This document shows, piece by piece, positions 17,489-24,957 of a stretch of DNA of 64,000 bases. The stretch lies in the NCBI GenBank assembly GCA_963728495.1, contig CAVSKI010000011.1, positions 620,001 through 684,000 of the forward strand, given 5' to 3'. Source of the stretch: JACVRW01 sp963728495 (GTDB taxonomy: Bacteria > Actinomycetota > Thermoleophilia > Solirubrobacterales > Thermoleophilaceae). The notes below the pieces were generated by a model that worked only from the letters and a program-made list of their open reading frames with translations, ran no database searches and was not told the DNA's origin. Position 1 is the stretch's first letter. Each line of letters begins with the position of its first letter. Position numbers and translations under genes: made by a program.

Positions 17489-18375
17489 GCGAGATCGGCC
17501 CGCTGGTGCCCGATGTCGAGACGCTGGCACAGCGGCTGGCCGGCGTGGATTACCTCGTTGACGAGGGGCTCGCCACTTCGATGTTTCTCGCCCTGCGCCT
17601 GCCCCAGCCGCTGCTGCTCGAGGGGGAGGCGGGCGTGGGCAAAACCGAGGCGGCACGGTCGCTGGCGGCCGTGCTCGATACGCCGCTGATCCGCCTGCAG
17701 TGCTACGAGGGAATCGACTCCGCGGAGGCGCTGTACGAATGGAACTACCCCCGCCAGCTGCTGAGCATCCGGCTGGCCGACTCGGGCGGGTCGGCGCTCA
17801 GCGAGGAGGACCTCTTCGGTCCGGACTACCTCATCCGGCGGCCCTTGCTCCGTGCCCTCGAGCATCCCGGACCTCGGCCCGCGGTGCTGCTGATCGACGA
17901 GATCGACCGCGCGGACGACGACTTCGAGGCCTTCCTGCTCGAGCTGCTCGCCGAGGCCAGCGTGACGATCCCCGAGCTCGGCACGGTCGTCGCCACCCAT
18001 CCTCCGATCATCGTGCTCACCTCCAACCGCACCCGCGATCTCCACGACGCCGTCAAGCGCCGTTGCCTCTATCACTGGATCGCCTACCCCACCCCCGAGC
18101 GCGAGGTGGAGATCGTGCGCCGCCGGGTCAAGGGTGCCTCGGAGACGCTGGCCGTCCAGGTGGCGGATGCGGTCGCGCGCATGCGCGACTCAGACGTGCA
18201 GAAGCCGCCGGGAATCGCCGAGGCCATCGACTGGCTGGCCGCCCTGCAGCTGCTCGGGATCGAGCGCCTCGATGCCCCGGCGGTGAACCTCACCCTCGGC
18301 TCGGTGCTCAAGTACGACGAGGATCAGGAGGTGATTCGCACGGCGGGCCTTGAGACGCTCGTGCGCAGCGAGTGA
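17485..18375 (+). CDS. coxD: MoxR-type AAA+ ATPase, CoxD
   Basis: A 296-residue AAA+ protein of the MoxR family: Walker A GEAGVGKTE near residue 46, Walker B LLIDEIDRAD, sensor I TSNRTRDLHDAVKRRC, and a C-terminal lid domain. In form I cox operons, CoxD with its VWA partner CoxE is known to be needed for building the [CuSMoO2] active site after cofactor insertion. The ATG overlaps the mocA stop and its own stop overlaps the coxE GTG, so it is tightly coupled to both. Confidence 0.92.
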   Translation: MSEIGPLVPDVETLAQRLAGVDYLVDEGLATSMFLALRLPQPLLLEGEAGVGKTEAARSLAAVLDTPLIRLQCYEGIDSAEALYEWNYPRQLLSIRLADSGGSALSEEDLFGPDYLIRRPLLRALEHPGPRPAVLLIDEIDRADDDFEAFLLELLAEASVTIPELGTVVATHPPIIVLTSNRTRDLHDAVKRRCLYHWIAYPTPEREVEIVRRRVKGASETLAVQVADAVARMRDSDVQKPPGIAEAIDWLAALQLLGIERLDAPAVNLTLGSVLKYDEDQEVIRTAGLETLVRSE

Positions 18376-19766
18376 CCGAGTCGAGGAGCGCAGACCGGGC
18401 GCCGGCCGGACGAGCACCGCAGCCCCGATCTCACTTTGGGGTGGAGACGGTCGAGCTCGACCTCCCGCCGCTCGCCGCGGCGCTGAGCCGGCGCCTTCAC
18501 GAGGCCGGCGTACCGATGACGCCCGAGCGGCCCGCCGATTTCGCGCGGGCGCTGACGCTCGTGCGCCCACTGACCCGACGGCGGCTGTACTGGACCGCCC
18601 GCGGGGTGTTCGTGTCCGACCACGCGCAGGTCAAGGCCTTCGACGCCGTCTTCTTCTCGATCTTCGGGGAACGGGTGGACGACGAGCCCATCGACACCAC
18701 TGACGTGCCGGCCGACCCCGCTCCTCCCGACGACCCGCCCAATGCCGACGACGAGACCGCCTCCGGCGGTGAGCGCGCGACGTCCTCACCGCCCACTGCG
18801 AGCGACGATGGCGAGGCAGGCGCCGAGGTCGACGTCCCGAGCTCGATGGCCAGCGACGACGAGGTGCTGGCGGCCAAGAGCTTCGACGCGCTCGACGCTC
18901 GCGAGCTGGCTCAGCTCTACCGGTTGATGACTCGCCTCGAGCTGGCCACGCCGCTGCGGCGCACCCGCCGATACGAGAGAGGGCGCCACGGCCGGAACAT
19001 CGACATGCGGCGGACCCTGCGCGCCAGCCTGCGCACCGGGGGCGACCCGAGCCGCCTCGCGCGCCGGCGCCGGCGCATCTCTCGCCGCCGGCTCGTGATG
19101 CTGTGCGATATCTCGGGTTCGATGGAGCCCTACGCCCGCGCCTACCTTCAGTTCCTGACCTGCGCCGCCGGCAGCGGCCCCAACGCCGAGGCGTTCGTGT
19201 TCGCCACCCGCCTGACCCGGTTGACTCGCGCGTTGGCCTCGCGGCATCCCGAGCGCGCGATCCAGCGCGCCGCCGCCGCGGCCCCGGACTGGTCTAGCGG
19301 CACTCGGATCGGTGACGCGTTGAAGGCGTTCAACGACCGCCACGGGCGCCGCGGCATGGCCCGCGGCGCGGTGGTGGTGATCCTGTCCGACGGCTGGGAG
19401 CGTGGCGACCCGATGCTCGTGGGCCGGGAGATGGAGCGCCTCTCTCGCCTGGCCCACCGGATCGTGTGGGTCAATCCGCGCGTCGGCGCCAGCGCTTTCT
19501 CGGTGCAGGCCGGCGGCATGGTCGCGGCACTGCCCCATTGCGACGCGCTGGTCAGCGGCCACAGCTTCCAGGCGCTCGGCGAGGTCGCCGACGCGATCGG
19601 GGGGCCGGCAGCGAACCTGGGGATGCCGGCCGCCGCCGAGACCGAGCCGGAGCCGGAGCCGTGGGCCAGCGCCACGCCGGTGCCGGGCAGCTCGGTTGCG
19701 ATGCCCAGTGGATACAGCCCGAGCAGGGGCAACACCACGCCGGGATGGGCCAGCGATGACGACTGA
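18372..19766 (+). CDS. coxE: VWA-domain CODH maturation protein, CoxE
   Basis: A 464-residue partner of the MoxR ATPase. The C-terminal half is a von Willebrand A domain with the MIDAS motif LCDISGSM, the later TRIGDALKAF threonine and ILSDGWERGD, typical of the CoxE family (VWA containing CoxE-like). Residues ~115-170 form an acidic, Pro/Ser/Ala-rich linker and the C-terminus is also low-complexity (AAAETEPEPEPWASA). GTG 18372 overlaps the coxD stop. It acts in the cytosol with CoxD in metal-site assembly. Confidence 0.92.
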   Translation: MTESRSADRAPAGRAPQPRSHFGVETVELDLPPLAAALSRRLHEAGVPMTPERPADFARALTLVRPLTRRRLYWTARGVFVSDHAQVKAFDAVFFSIFGERVDDEPIDTTDVPADPAPPDDPPNADDETASGGERATSSPPTASDDGEAGAEVDVPSSMASDDEVLAAKSFDALDARELAQLYRLMTRLELATPLRRTRRYERGRHGRNIDMRRTLRASLRTGGDPSRLARRRRRISRRRLVMLCDISGSMEPYARAYLQFLTCAAGSGPNAEAFVFATRLTRLTRALASRHPERAIQRAAAAAPDWSSGTRIGDALKAFNDRHGRRGMARGAVVVILSDGWERGDPMLVGREMERLSRLAHRIVWVNPRVGASAFSVQAGGMVAALPHCDALVSGHSFQALGEVADAIGGPAANLGMPAAAETEPEPEPWASATPVPGSSVAMPSGYSPSRGNTTPGWASDDD

Positions 19767-19935
19767 AAAGACCTGCATCTACCCGGGATGCGAGCGACCG
19801 GCGGTGCCGCCCCACCCGCTGGGTGGGCCCCAGCCGGCCTTTTGTGACCTGGAAGCGCACAACGCACTGACCGCGCACCAAGAGCGCCAACGGACGGCGT
19901 CCACCACCGAGACCGAACACGAGGAGGACCAGTAG
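19756..19935 (+). CDS. 59-aa Cys/His putative zinc-binding protein in the cox cluster
   Basis: A tiny protein (MTTEKTCIYPGCERPAVPPH...) overlapping the end of coxE. Its Cys-x4-Cys (CIYPGC), a Cys in AFCDLEAH and the following His give a CCCH-type ligand set. The pattern 'CxxPGCxRPA...YC....H' resembles a short zinc module I recall in other actinobacterial proteins. Its C-terminal half is hydrophilic and charged, ending TETEHEEDQ. Overlap with coxE and with the next GTG places it in the same operon. Its role is unknown; metal handling is a guess. Confidence 0.65.
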   Translation: MTTEKTCIYPGCERPAVPPHPLGGPQPAFCDLEAHNALTAHQERQRTASTTETEHEEDQ

Positions 19936-20396
19936 TGGCTGACGAGGCTTACCGAGCAGTCTTCCTGCGAGTGCACCCGACCGGCAAGATGGTGCTGAGC
20001 CTGACGACGGACTCCGATGGGAAAGAGCCCGAGTACGCCGAGCTCGTGGCCAGGGAACTCGGTGTCCCGGCGCTCGACGTCAAGGTCGTTCCGGCGGACA
20101 CCAACCGCTTCGGCGTAGGGCACGGCTACAACACGAGCCCGTCCGAGGGAACGCCGGCGGCGATAGCCAGCGCCAGCGCGAAGATCCGCGACAAGGCGCG
20201 CCTGCTCGCGGGCATGGCGCTGGAAGCGTCGCCCGAGGGGCTCACGTGGTCGAAAGGCGCATGGGTCGCCGGCACCGGCAGCGATCCCGCGCAGGTCCAG
20301 ACGGTCGAGGACATCGCTCTCTACGCGCACGGCACGGGCGCGCTGCCGCCCGGGGTCGAGGGAGGACTCGACGCGCAGACCGTCTACCGCGACTGA
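19935..20396 (+). CDS. stand-alone CoxL-like fragment lacking the cofactor glutamines
   Basis: A 153-residue protein collinear with CoxL residues ~491-635 of the same operon. LRVHPTGKMVLSL matches LRVHPSGKAVVSI, ELVARELGVP matches QIVAEELGIP, SAKIRDKARLLAGMALEASP matches SRKVRDKARLIAATMLETRP, and PPGVEGGLDAQTVY matches PAELEGGLDAQVIY. The CoxL cofactor-binding TQGQGHET is here TDSDGKEP, so molybdopterin binding is not expected. GAGGAGG sits ~10 nt before GTG 19935, and there is no internal stop, so it looks like a maintained gene rather than debris. It may be a maturation or assembly partner mimicking part of CoxL. Confidence 0.85.
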   Translation: MADEAYRAVFLRVHPTGKMVLSLTTDSDGKEPEYAELVARELGVPALDVKVVPADTNRFGVGHGYNTSPSEGTPAAIASASAKIRDKARLLAGMALEASPEGLTWSKGAWVAGTGSDPAQVQTVEDIALYAHGTGALPPGVEGGLDAQTVYRD

Positions 20397-20399
20397 CCG

Positions 20400-20933
20400 C
20401 TAGAGGTGGCCGTCGAGCACGACTTCCACATCTTCATGGACCTTGAGCGCCCCGAAGAGAGCGGAGTAGGGCTTCATGCCCCAGTCGGTCTGCTTGACGA
20501 CCGCGGTGGCGCTCAGGGCGCCGTCATCGCCGATCTCCAGGTCGAACTCCATCGGGCCGGTCTTGCCGGCCAGCGTGAGATCACCCACGACGCTGAGCCG
20601 GTTGCCGTCGCGTTGCACGGCGGTCGAGCGGAACTTGATGTCCTGGCGGCGGAGGACCTCGTCGTCGATGGTCTGGTGGATGCTCGCCTTTTCCTCGTCG
20701 CCGAGGGCCTGGATCCCGCCGGTGCCCTTCTGCACGCGAAGCGAGGCGGCGTCGGCGCTGAGCTCCATACTCGTGCCCTCGGGATCGTCCGCGAGCTCGA
20801 GCGTCGCCTCCCACGCGGTCACGTGCATCAGGAGGTCGTGCCCGGCCTTTGCCGCAGCTCCCTTGCGTCCCGTCTGCACCGAGAGGGTGGCGTTGTCCGG
20901 TCCCAGCCGGTGTGTGCCTGCCTGGATCGCCAC
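20400..20933 (-). CDS. YceI-family lipocalin-fold protein
   Basis: A ~177-residue YceI-like beta-barrel protein with the opening QAGTHRLGPDNATLSVQTGR, then AKAGHDLLMHVTAWEATLEL, and ending WGMKPYSALFGALKVHEDVE. YceI barrels bind polyisoprenoid or amphipathic molecules. There is no signal peptide from GTG 20933, so a cytosolic role is likely. I chose GTG 20933 over an upstream ATG because the N-terminus then fits the family and leaves room for the divergent promoter region. It converges on the cox operon end with a 3-base gap. Confidence 0.8.
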   Translation of the reverse strand: MAIQAGTHRLGPDNATLSVQTGRKGAAAKAGHDLLMHVTAWEATLELADDPEGTSMELSADAASLRVQKGTGGIQALGDEEKASIHQTIDDEVLRRQDIKFRSTAVQRDGNRLSVVGDLTLAGKTGPMEFDLEIGDDGALSATAVVKQTDWGMKPYSALFGALKVHEDVEVVLDGHL

Positions 20934-20943
20934 CCGCCGAGCA

Positions 20944-20949
20944 TATATT
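20944..20949 (+). promoter_or_regulatory. candidate -10 element for the CoxG-like gene
   Basis: TATATT stands out in an otherwise GC-rich gap between divergent yceI and the CoxG-like gene, about 28 nt before the latter's ATG. Read on the other strand it gives TATATG-like sequence suited to the yceI gene. No clear -35 is visible, so the call rests on the AT island alone. Confidence 0.4.
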
Positions 20950-20976
20950 GCAAGCCTCGACACAGGAGACGACCTG

Positions 20977-21408
20977 ATGGCAACAGAACTTGATCATTCC
21001 TTCACGACGGACAAGTCCATCGAGGACAGCTTCGCCGCGATCACCGACCTCGAACGGGTGGTGCCGGCCGTGGAGGGCGGCCGCGTGGTCGAACCCAGGG
21101 GTCCGGACTCGGTCAAGGCCGAGATCGTCATGAAAATGGGGGCGATGACGATGAAGATGCTCGGCACCGTGGAGGTCGTGGAGGAGGACGCTGAGGCTCA
21201 TCGTGCCGTCCTGCGAGTGAAGGCCAAGGAGGCCGGGGGCCAGGGTCACGCCAACGCGGACGTGACCTTCCAGCTCAACGACGGCGGCGGAACCATCCAT
21301 ACGAAGGCACAGATCACGGGTAAGGCGGCATCGATGGGGGAGGGCGCCGTCGTCGGCTTTCTCGACGGGATGATCACGGACTTCAGCACGAAGGTCGGGC
21401 AGATCTGA
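20977..21408 (+). CDS. coxG: CoxG-like SRPBCC-family protein
   Basis: A 143-residue protein of the CoxG/SRPBCC fold (MATELDHSFTTDKSIEDSFA, LERVVPAVEGGRVVE, MKMGAMTMKMLGTVEV, ITGKAASMGEGAVVGFLDGM). CoxG proteins are linked to CO dehydrogenase and, in Oligotropha, to attaching the enzyme to the cytoplasmic membrane. AGGAGA lies 7 nt before ATG 20977. Its position directly after the cox operon, in its own transcription unit, agrees with that role, though SRPBCC proteins are diverse. Confidence 0.82.
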   Translation: MATELDHSFTTDKSIEDSFAAITDLERVVPAVEGGRVVEPRGPDSVKAEIVMKMGAMTMKMLGTVEVVEEDAEAHRAVLRVKAKEAGGQGHANADVTFQLNDGGGTIHTKAQITGKAASMGEGAVVGFLDGMITDFSTKVGQI

Positions 21409-21418
21409 GCGGTCGGGC

Positions 21419-21655
21419 ATGGCGAGCGTCGCGATGCGAGAGATCCGGCCGGGGGAGGTGCCCTTCGACGGCGGGACGGCGATCCAGGAAGATCCCGACC
21501 GCCCGGCCTTCCGCGGCAACGGCCCCGACGACTACGTGTGCGTGCAGTGCGGCAACGTGCTGGCCGAGGCGATGCACGCGATGCAGATGACCAAGAAGGT
21601 CCGCGTTCGCTGCGGGCGCTGCCGGACGGTCAACGTTGCCGTGACCGGCGATTAG
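21419..21655 (+). CDS. small zinc-ribbon protein
   Basis: A 78-residue protein with two Cys-x2-Cys knuckles, VCVQCGNVLAE and VRCGRCRTVN, about 25 residues apart, the layout of a zinc ribbon. It follows the CoxG-like gene by 10 bases and is probably co-transcribed. ATG 21419 is used; a second ATG (MREIRPGEVP) 15 bases later is possible. Function unknown. Confidence 0.7.
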   Translation: MASVAMREIRPGEVPFDGGTAIQEDPDRPAFRGNGPDDYVCVQCGNVLAEAMHAMQMTKKVRVRCGRCRTVNVAVTGD

Positions 21656-21722
21656 CTGGCCGGTCGGCGCGCGCTACAGCCCGCGTGACAAAAGGTGACC
21701 GCACGGCCGCTCGCGTCAGCGC

Positions 21723-22718
21723 CTAGAGAAAGCCGCGCCGCCGAAAGTACGTGACCATCCCCACCAGCACGATGATCATCCCGGCGATGATGCCCCAGAA
21801 TGCGGCCACGCTGCCCTCGAACGGGAAGGTCACGTTCATGCCGAACACGCTTGCGAAAAGCGTCAGCGGAAGGATCACCACGCTGAAGGCGGTGAGTACG
21901 CGCAGCACCTCGTTGACCCGGTGGGAGAGCACCGATTCATTGGTGTCCTCGAGCGCCTCCACTACCTCCTTGTAGTTCTCGAGCATGTCCCAGATGCGCT
22001 CGGAGGCGTCGACGATGTCGTCGAAGTAGATCTCGAGGTCCTCGGCCAGGTAGCGCTGCTTGGTGCGCTCGAGGTCGCGCAGCACGGCGCGCTGAGGACG
22101 GATGACCTTGCGGAAGTTGATGATCTCCTGCTTGGAGTTTGAGAGGTCGCGCACGACCTCCTCGGCCTTGCCCTCGAAGATCTCCTGCTCCAGGCGCTCG
22201 AGCTTGTTGCCGATCTTGCGCAGCATCGGGAAGCAGTAGTCGAAGGAATCGTCGACGATCCGGTAGAGCAGGTAGCCCGAGCCCTTGGAGAGCATCGACT
22301 CGCGCGCCTCCTGCGACGCGCGGCAGCGCTCGAACAGGTACTCGACCGGCGGCAGCGGCGAGTTCGGCAGCGTGATGATGTAGTCGGGCCCGATGAAGAT
22401 GTCGAGCTCGGCCGCGTTGAGGCGCCCGACGGTCTTGTCGAACACCGGGAAGTGCAGGACGATGAACAGGTAGTCGGGGTACTCGTCGATCTTCGGCCGC
22501 TGGTTGCGCGACGCGACGTCCTCGTAGTCGAGCGGGTGGAACTCGAAGTGCTCCTCGAGCCAGGCGCGGTCGACGCTGCTGGGGCGCTCGACGTTGATCC
22601 AGCGCAGGTCGCCGAACTCGACGACCTCTACATTGGGCTCAGCGGCGGGCTGGACCGACGAGCCGTCGGCCCGGGAACGCGCCGAGCGCCTGAGACGGGG
22701 CTTGGGAAGGCTCGGCAT
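21723..22718 (-). CDS. corA: CorA-family magnesium/cobalt transporter
   Basis: A 331-residue divalent cation channel of the CorA family. A large N-terminal cytosolic alpha/beta domain is followed by a long helix (SERIWDMLENYKEVVEALED). Two C-terminal transmembrane helices follow, with the selectivity motif GMN (ASVFGMNVTFPFEG) at the end of the first. The Arg/Lys-rich C-terminus YFRRRGFL agrees with the usual CorA topology. It is divergent from the SAM-riboswitch unit. Confidence 0.93.
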   Translation of the reverse strand: MPSLPKPRLRRSARSRADGSSVQPAAEPNVEVVEFGDLRWINVERPSSVDRAWLEEHFEFHPLDYEDVASRNQRPKIDEYPDYLFIVLHFPVFDKTVGRLNAAELDIFIGPDYIITLPNSPLPPVEYLFERCRASQEARESMLSKGSGYLLYRIVDDSFDYCFPMLRKIGNKLERLEQEIFEGKAEEVVRDLSNSKQEIINFRKVIRPQRAVLRDLERTKQRYLAEDLEIYFDDIVDASERIWDMLENYKEVVEALEDTNESVLSHRVNEVLRVLTAFSVVILPLTLFASVFGMNVTFPFEGSVAAFWGIIAGMIIVLVGMVTYFRRRGFL

Positions 22719-22792
22719 GGGGTCTGATCGGGTCGTCCAGCGGGTCCACGCTCTCGATTCTACTTGCGGGGGGCGCTATCCTCCCTTTCTCA

Positions 22793-22798
22793 TACATA
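22793..22798 (+). promoter_or_regulatory. candidate -10 element ahead of the SAM riboswitch
   Basis: TACATA lies just before the first paired base of the riboswitch, where a -10 would place the transcript start at about the aptamer's 5' end. No -35 can be read with confidence. Confidence 0.35.
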
Positions 22799-22801
22799 GC
22801 C

Positions 22802-22906
22802 GTTGCATCGAGAGGGGTGGAGGGACATGGCCCTGTGAAACCCCGGCAACCTCCTTCGATCGGAATTTCGATCGAAGGGACGGTGCCAATTCCATCGAGA
22901 TGTGGC
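22802..22906 (+). promoter_or_regulatory. SAM-I (S-box) type riboswitch aptamer
   Basis: The region contains the conserved S-box core: GAGAGGGGTGGAGGGAC, then ATGGCCCTGTGAAACCCCGG, GCAACC, and downstream GGTGCCAATTCC and GAGATG. P1 forms between GTTGCATC (22802-22809) and GATGTGGC (22899-22906). The variable P3 arm is a near-perfect hairpin (CTTCGATC...GATCGAAG). S-box RNAs bind S-adenosylmethionine and normally shut off methionine or cysteine genes. Here the aptamer lies about 65 bases before a threonine-synthase-like gene. Confidence 0.9.
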
Positions 22907-22923
22907 AGGGCGCCTTTCACGAG

Positions 22924-22948
22924 GCCTCCGTCACAGGGCGACGGAGGC
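22924..22948 (+). terminator. expression-platform hairpin of the SAM riboswitch
   Basis: GCCTCCGTC and GACGGAGGC form a 9-bp hairpin followed by a weak U tract (TTTCAACTT). In addition, GCGCCTTTC (22910-22918) is complementary at 8 of 9 positions to the ribosome-binding segment GAAAGGGGC just before ATG 22972. Either transcription termination or ribosome-site masking could therefore be the output; the sequence alone does not decide. Confidence 0.5.
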
Positions 22949-22971
22949 TTTCAACTTGAAAGGGGCTTTTC

Positions 22972-24201
22972 ATGGCTGTCCAGGCACTCGCCTGTAAGGA
23001 ATGCGGTACGGAGTACGAGCTGGAGGCGCGCTACGTCTGCGAGCGCTGCTTCGGTCCGCTCGAGGTGCGCTACGACCTCGGATCGATCGACGCCGAGGGC
23101 GCCAAGCGGCGCATACAGGCGGGGCCGCAGAACCTGTGGCGCTACGCCGACTTCCTGCCGTTCGCCCAGGCGCCGCGCAGTGCGCTGCCCGCCGGGTGCA
23201 CCCCACTCGTGAGGGCCACGCGCCTGGCCGAGCGGCTTGGCCTGCACGAGGTGTGGGTCAAGAACGACGCCGCCAACCCCACCCACTCATTCAAGGACCG
23301 GGTGGTGTCGGTGGCGCTGGCCAAGGCGCAGGAGCTCGGCTACGGGGTGGTGGCCTGCGCCTCCACCGGCAACCTGGCCAACGCCGTAGCCGCGCACGCC
23401 GCGGCGGCGGGCCTCGAGTCGTATGTGTTCATTCCCGCCGACCTCGAGGAGCAGAAGATCCTCGCCACGGGCGTGTATGGCACGAAGCTGGTGACGGTCA
23501 GGGGCAACTACGACGACGTCAACCGGCTCTGCACCGAGCTCTCGGGCGAGCACGACTGGGCCTTCGTCAACGTCAACGTCCGCCCCTACTACGCCGAGGG
23601 CTCGAAGACGCTGGCCTACGAGATCGCCGAGGGGCTGGGCTTCGAGCTGCCCGATCGCGTGGTCGCGCCGATCGCCTCCGGCTCGCTGTTCACGAAGATC
23701 GCCCGCGGATTCGACGAGTGGCGCTCGATCGGGCTGGTGGAGGGTGAGACGCCGGCCATGAACGGCGCGCAGGCCGACGGCTGCTCTCCGGTGGCGCAGG
23801 CCTACGAGGCGGGCTGGGACGTCTGCAAGCCGGTCAAGCCGTCGACGATCGCCAAGTCCCTGGCCATCGGCAACCCGGCTGACGGGCCCTACGCCATCGA
23901 TTTGGCCCGGCGCAGCGGCGGCGCGATCGACTCGGTAAGCGACGACGAGATCCGGGCCGGCATTCGGCTGCTGGCGGAGACCACCGGCATCTTCACCGAG
24001 ACCGCCGGCGGAACCACGACCGCGACGCTGGCCAAGCTCGCCGAGCGCGGCGACATCGATCCCGGCGAGCGCGTGGTGCTGGTGATCACCGGCGAGGGAC
24101 TGAAGACGCTCGACGCCGTGCGCGGCAGCTTCGTCACGCACGAGATCGATCCGACGCTGGCTTCGTTCGACGCCGAGGTGCCGGTGGCGGCGGCTGTCTA
24201 A
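22972..24201 (+). CDS. thrC: threonine-synthase-like PLP enzyme under SAM riboswitch
   Basis: A 409-residue fold-type II PLP enzyme. The N-terminus is a zinc-ribbon-like module (ACKECGTEY...YVCERCFGPL). Next comes GCTPLVRATRL, the PLP lysine in NPTHSFKDR (Lys108), the Gly-rich CASTGNLANAVAAHAAAAGL and C-terminal VLVITGEGLKTLD. Classical members turn O-phosphohomoserine into threonine. Here control by a SAM riboswitch and coupling to a CysO-like sulfur carrier 12 bases downstream suggest a sulfur or methionine connection, possibly homocysteine formation from O-phosphohomoserine; that is inference. AAAGGGG precedes ATG 22972. Confidence 0.88.
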   Translation: MAVQALACKECGTEYELEARYVCERCFGPLEVRYDLGSIDAEGAKRRIQAGPQNLWRYADFLPFAQAPRSALPAGCTPLVRATRLAERLGLHEVWVKNDAANPTHSFKDRVVSVALAKAQELGYGVVACASTGNLANAVAAHAAAAGLESYVFIPADLEEQKILATGVYGTKLVTVRGNYDDVNRLCTELSGEHDWAFVNVNVRPYYAEGSKTLAYEIAEGLGFELPDRVVAPIASGSLFTKIARGFDEWRSIGLVEGETPAMNGAQADGCSPVAQAYEAGWDVCKPVKPSTIAKSLAIGNPADGPYAIDLARRSGGAIDSVSDDEIRAGIRLLAETTGIFTETAGGTTTATLAKLAERGDIDPGERVVLVITGEGLKTLDAVRGSFVTHEIDPTLASFDAEVPVAAAV

Positions 24202-24213
24202 TATTGCGCCGCG

Positions 24214-24489
24214 ATGGCCGTGACAGTCAAGATCCCGACTCAGCTGCGAACCGTCACCGGAGGCGACGGCGAGACAACGGTCGACGGGGCGACGACGGTC
24301 GGCGAGGTGCTCGACGGCCTGTATGACCGTTTCGACGGGCTGCGTGACCGGATAGCGGAGGACGGCGACCTGCGCCGCTTCGTGAACGTCTATGTGGGTG
24401 GCGAGGACATCCGCTTCCTGGACGGTCTGGAAACCTCGGTCGAGGATGGCGACGAAGTGACCATTTTGCCTGCAGTTGCAGGCGGTTGA
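24214..24489 (+). CDS. CysO-like sulfur-carrier protein (MoaD/ThiS family)
   Basis: A 91-residue ubiquitin-like protein ending in VTILPAVAGG, the C-terminal Gly-Gly that becomes a thiocarboxylate. The segments RRFVNVYVGGEDIRFLDGLE and the TILPAVAGG end closely match mycobacterial CysO, which donates sulfur to O-phosphoserine via CysM. Here its partner is not a cysM but a threonine-synthase-like gene. No JAMM protease (Mec) or activating enzyme gene is next to it. Confidence 0.88.
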   Translation: MAVTVKIPTQLRTVTGGDGETTVDGATTVGEVLDGLYDRFDGLRDRIAEDGDLRRFVNVYVGGEDIRFLDGLETSVEDGDEVTILPAVAGG

Positions 24490-24807
24490 CTCTCCCTCAG
24501 GTCGAAGCGGCACCAGCTAACTTTCGACAACTGTCCATAGGCGCGCGGGGCCAGACCGGCCACAATCGAGGAATGGCGCGAGCCTCAAATCAAGCGTTAC
24601 GCGCTGGTGCCCGAGCGTGACGGTCGTGCGCGAGGGGCCGGGCTTGGCCCGGACCGGAGCGATGCTGTTCCCGGGATGCGCCGATTTCACCTAGCCCGAG
24701 TCGCACCCTCGTCGCGCTCGGCGCTGGGCATTTCCCGCCTCGAGCGGATGGAGGAGATCGTCGCCCTCGACAGGTTGCGCGAGAACGGGTCGGGATCGCG
24801 CTAGCCA
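24490..24807 (+). other. intergenic region with no supported gene
   Basis: No convincing coding frame, RNA or terminator was found. Short open frames exist but have no ribosome site or family resemblance. The stretch lies between the sulfur-carrier gene and a duplicated tRNA 3' end and may be the outer flank of an old insertion. Confidence 0.4.
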
Positions 24808-24831
24808 CGCGCCCGGCAGGATTCGAACCTG
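24808..24831 (-). repeat. duplicated 3' end of tRNA-Arg (putative attachment site)
   Basis: These 24 bases are identical to positions 26233-26256, the T-arm and acceptor 3' half of the intact tRNA-Arg, in the same orientation. The matching 5' acceptor strand and D and anticodon arms are absent here, so this is not a whole tRNA. Such a copy at the 3' side of a tRNA gene is the classic footprint of a site-specific integration. No integrase gene lies between the two copies. Confidence 0.65.
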
Positions 24832-24957
24832 TAACCGGCGTCGGGATCAAGGGCCTCGCCATCAAACCCAGAGGCCCGATCGCCAGCAAGCCAGCGGTCT
24901 TCTGTTCACGACAGACTTCGGACTGCGGGCCCGCACCCCTTGCCGGTTGCCGTCACA

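Noticed and set aside
24607..24804. A 65-codon plus-strand frame
   Set aside because: No ribosome site, biased composition and no resemblance to a known protein.
24808..24930. A second complete tRNA on the minus strand
   Set aside because: Only the T-arm and acceptor 3' half are present; no matching 5' acceptor strand or anticodon arm could be built, so it is treated as a duplicated tRNA end.
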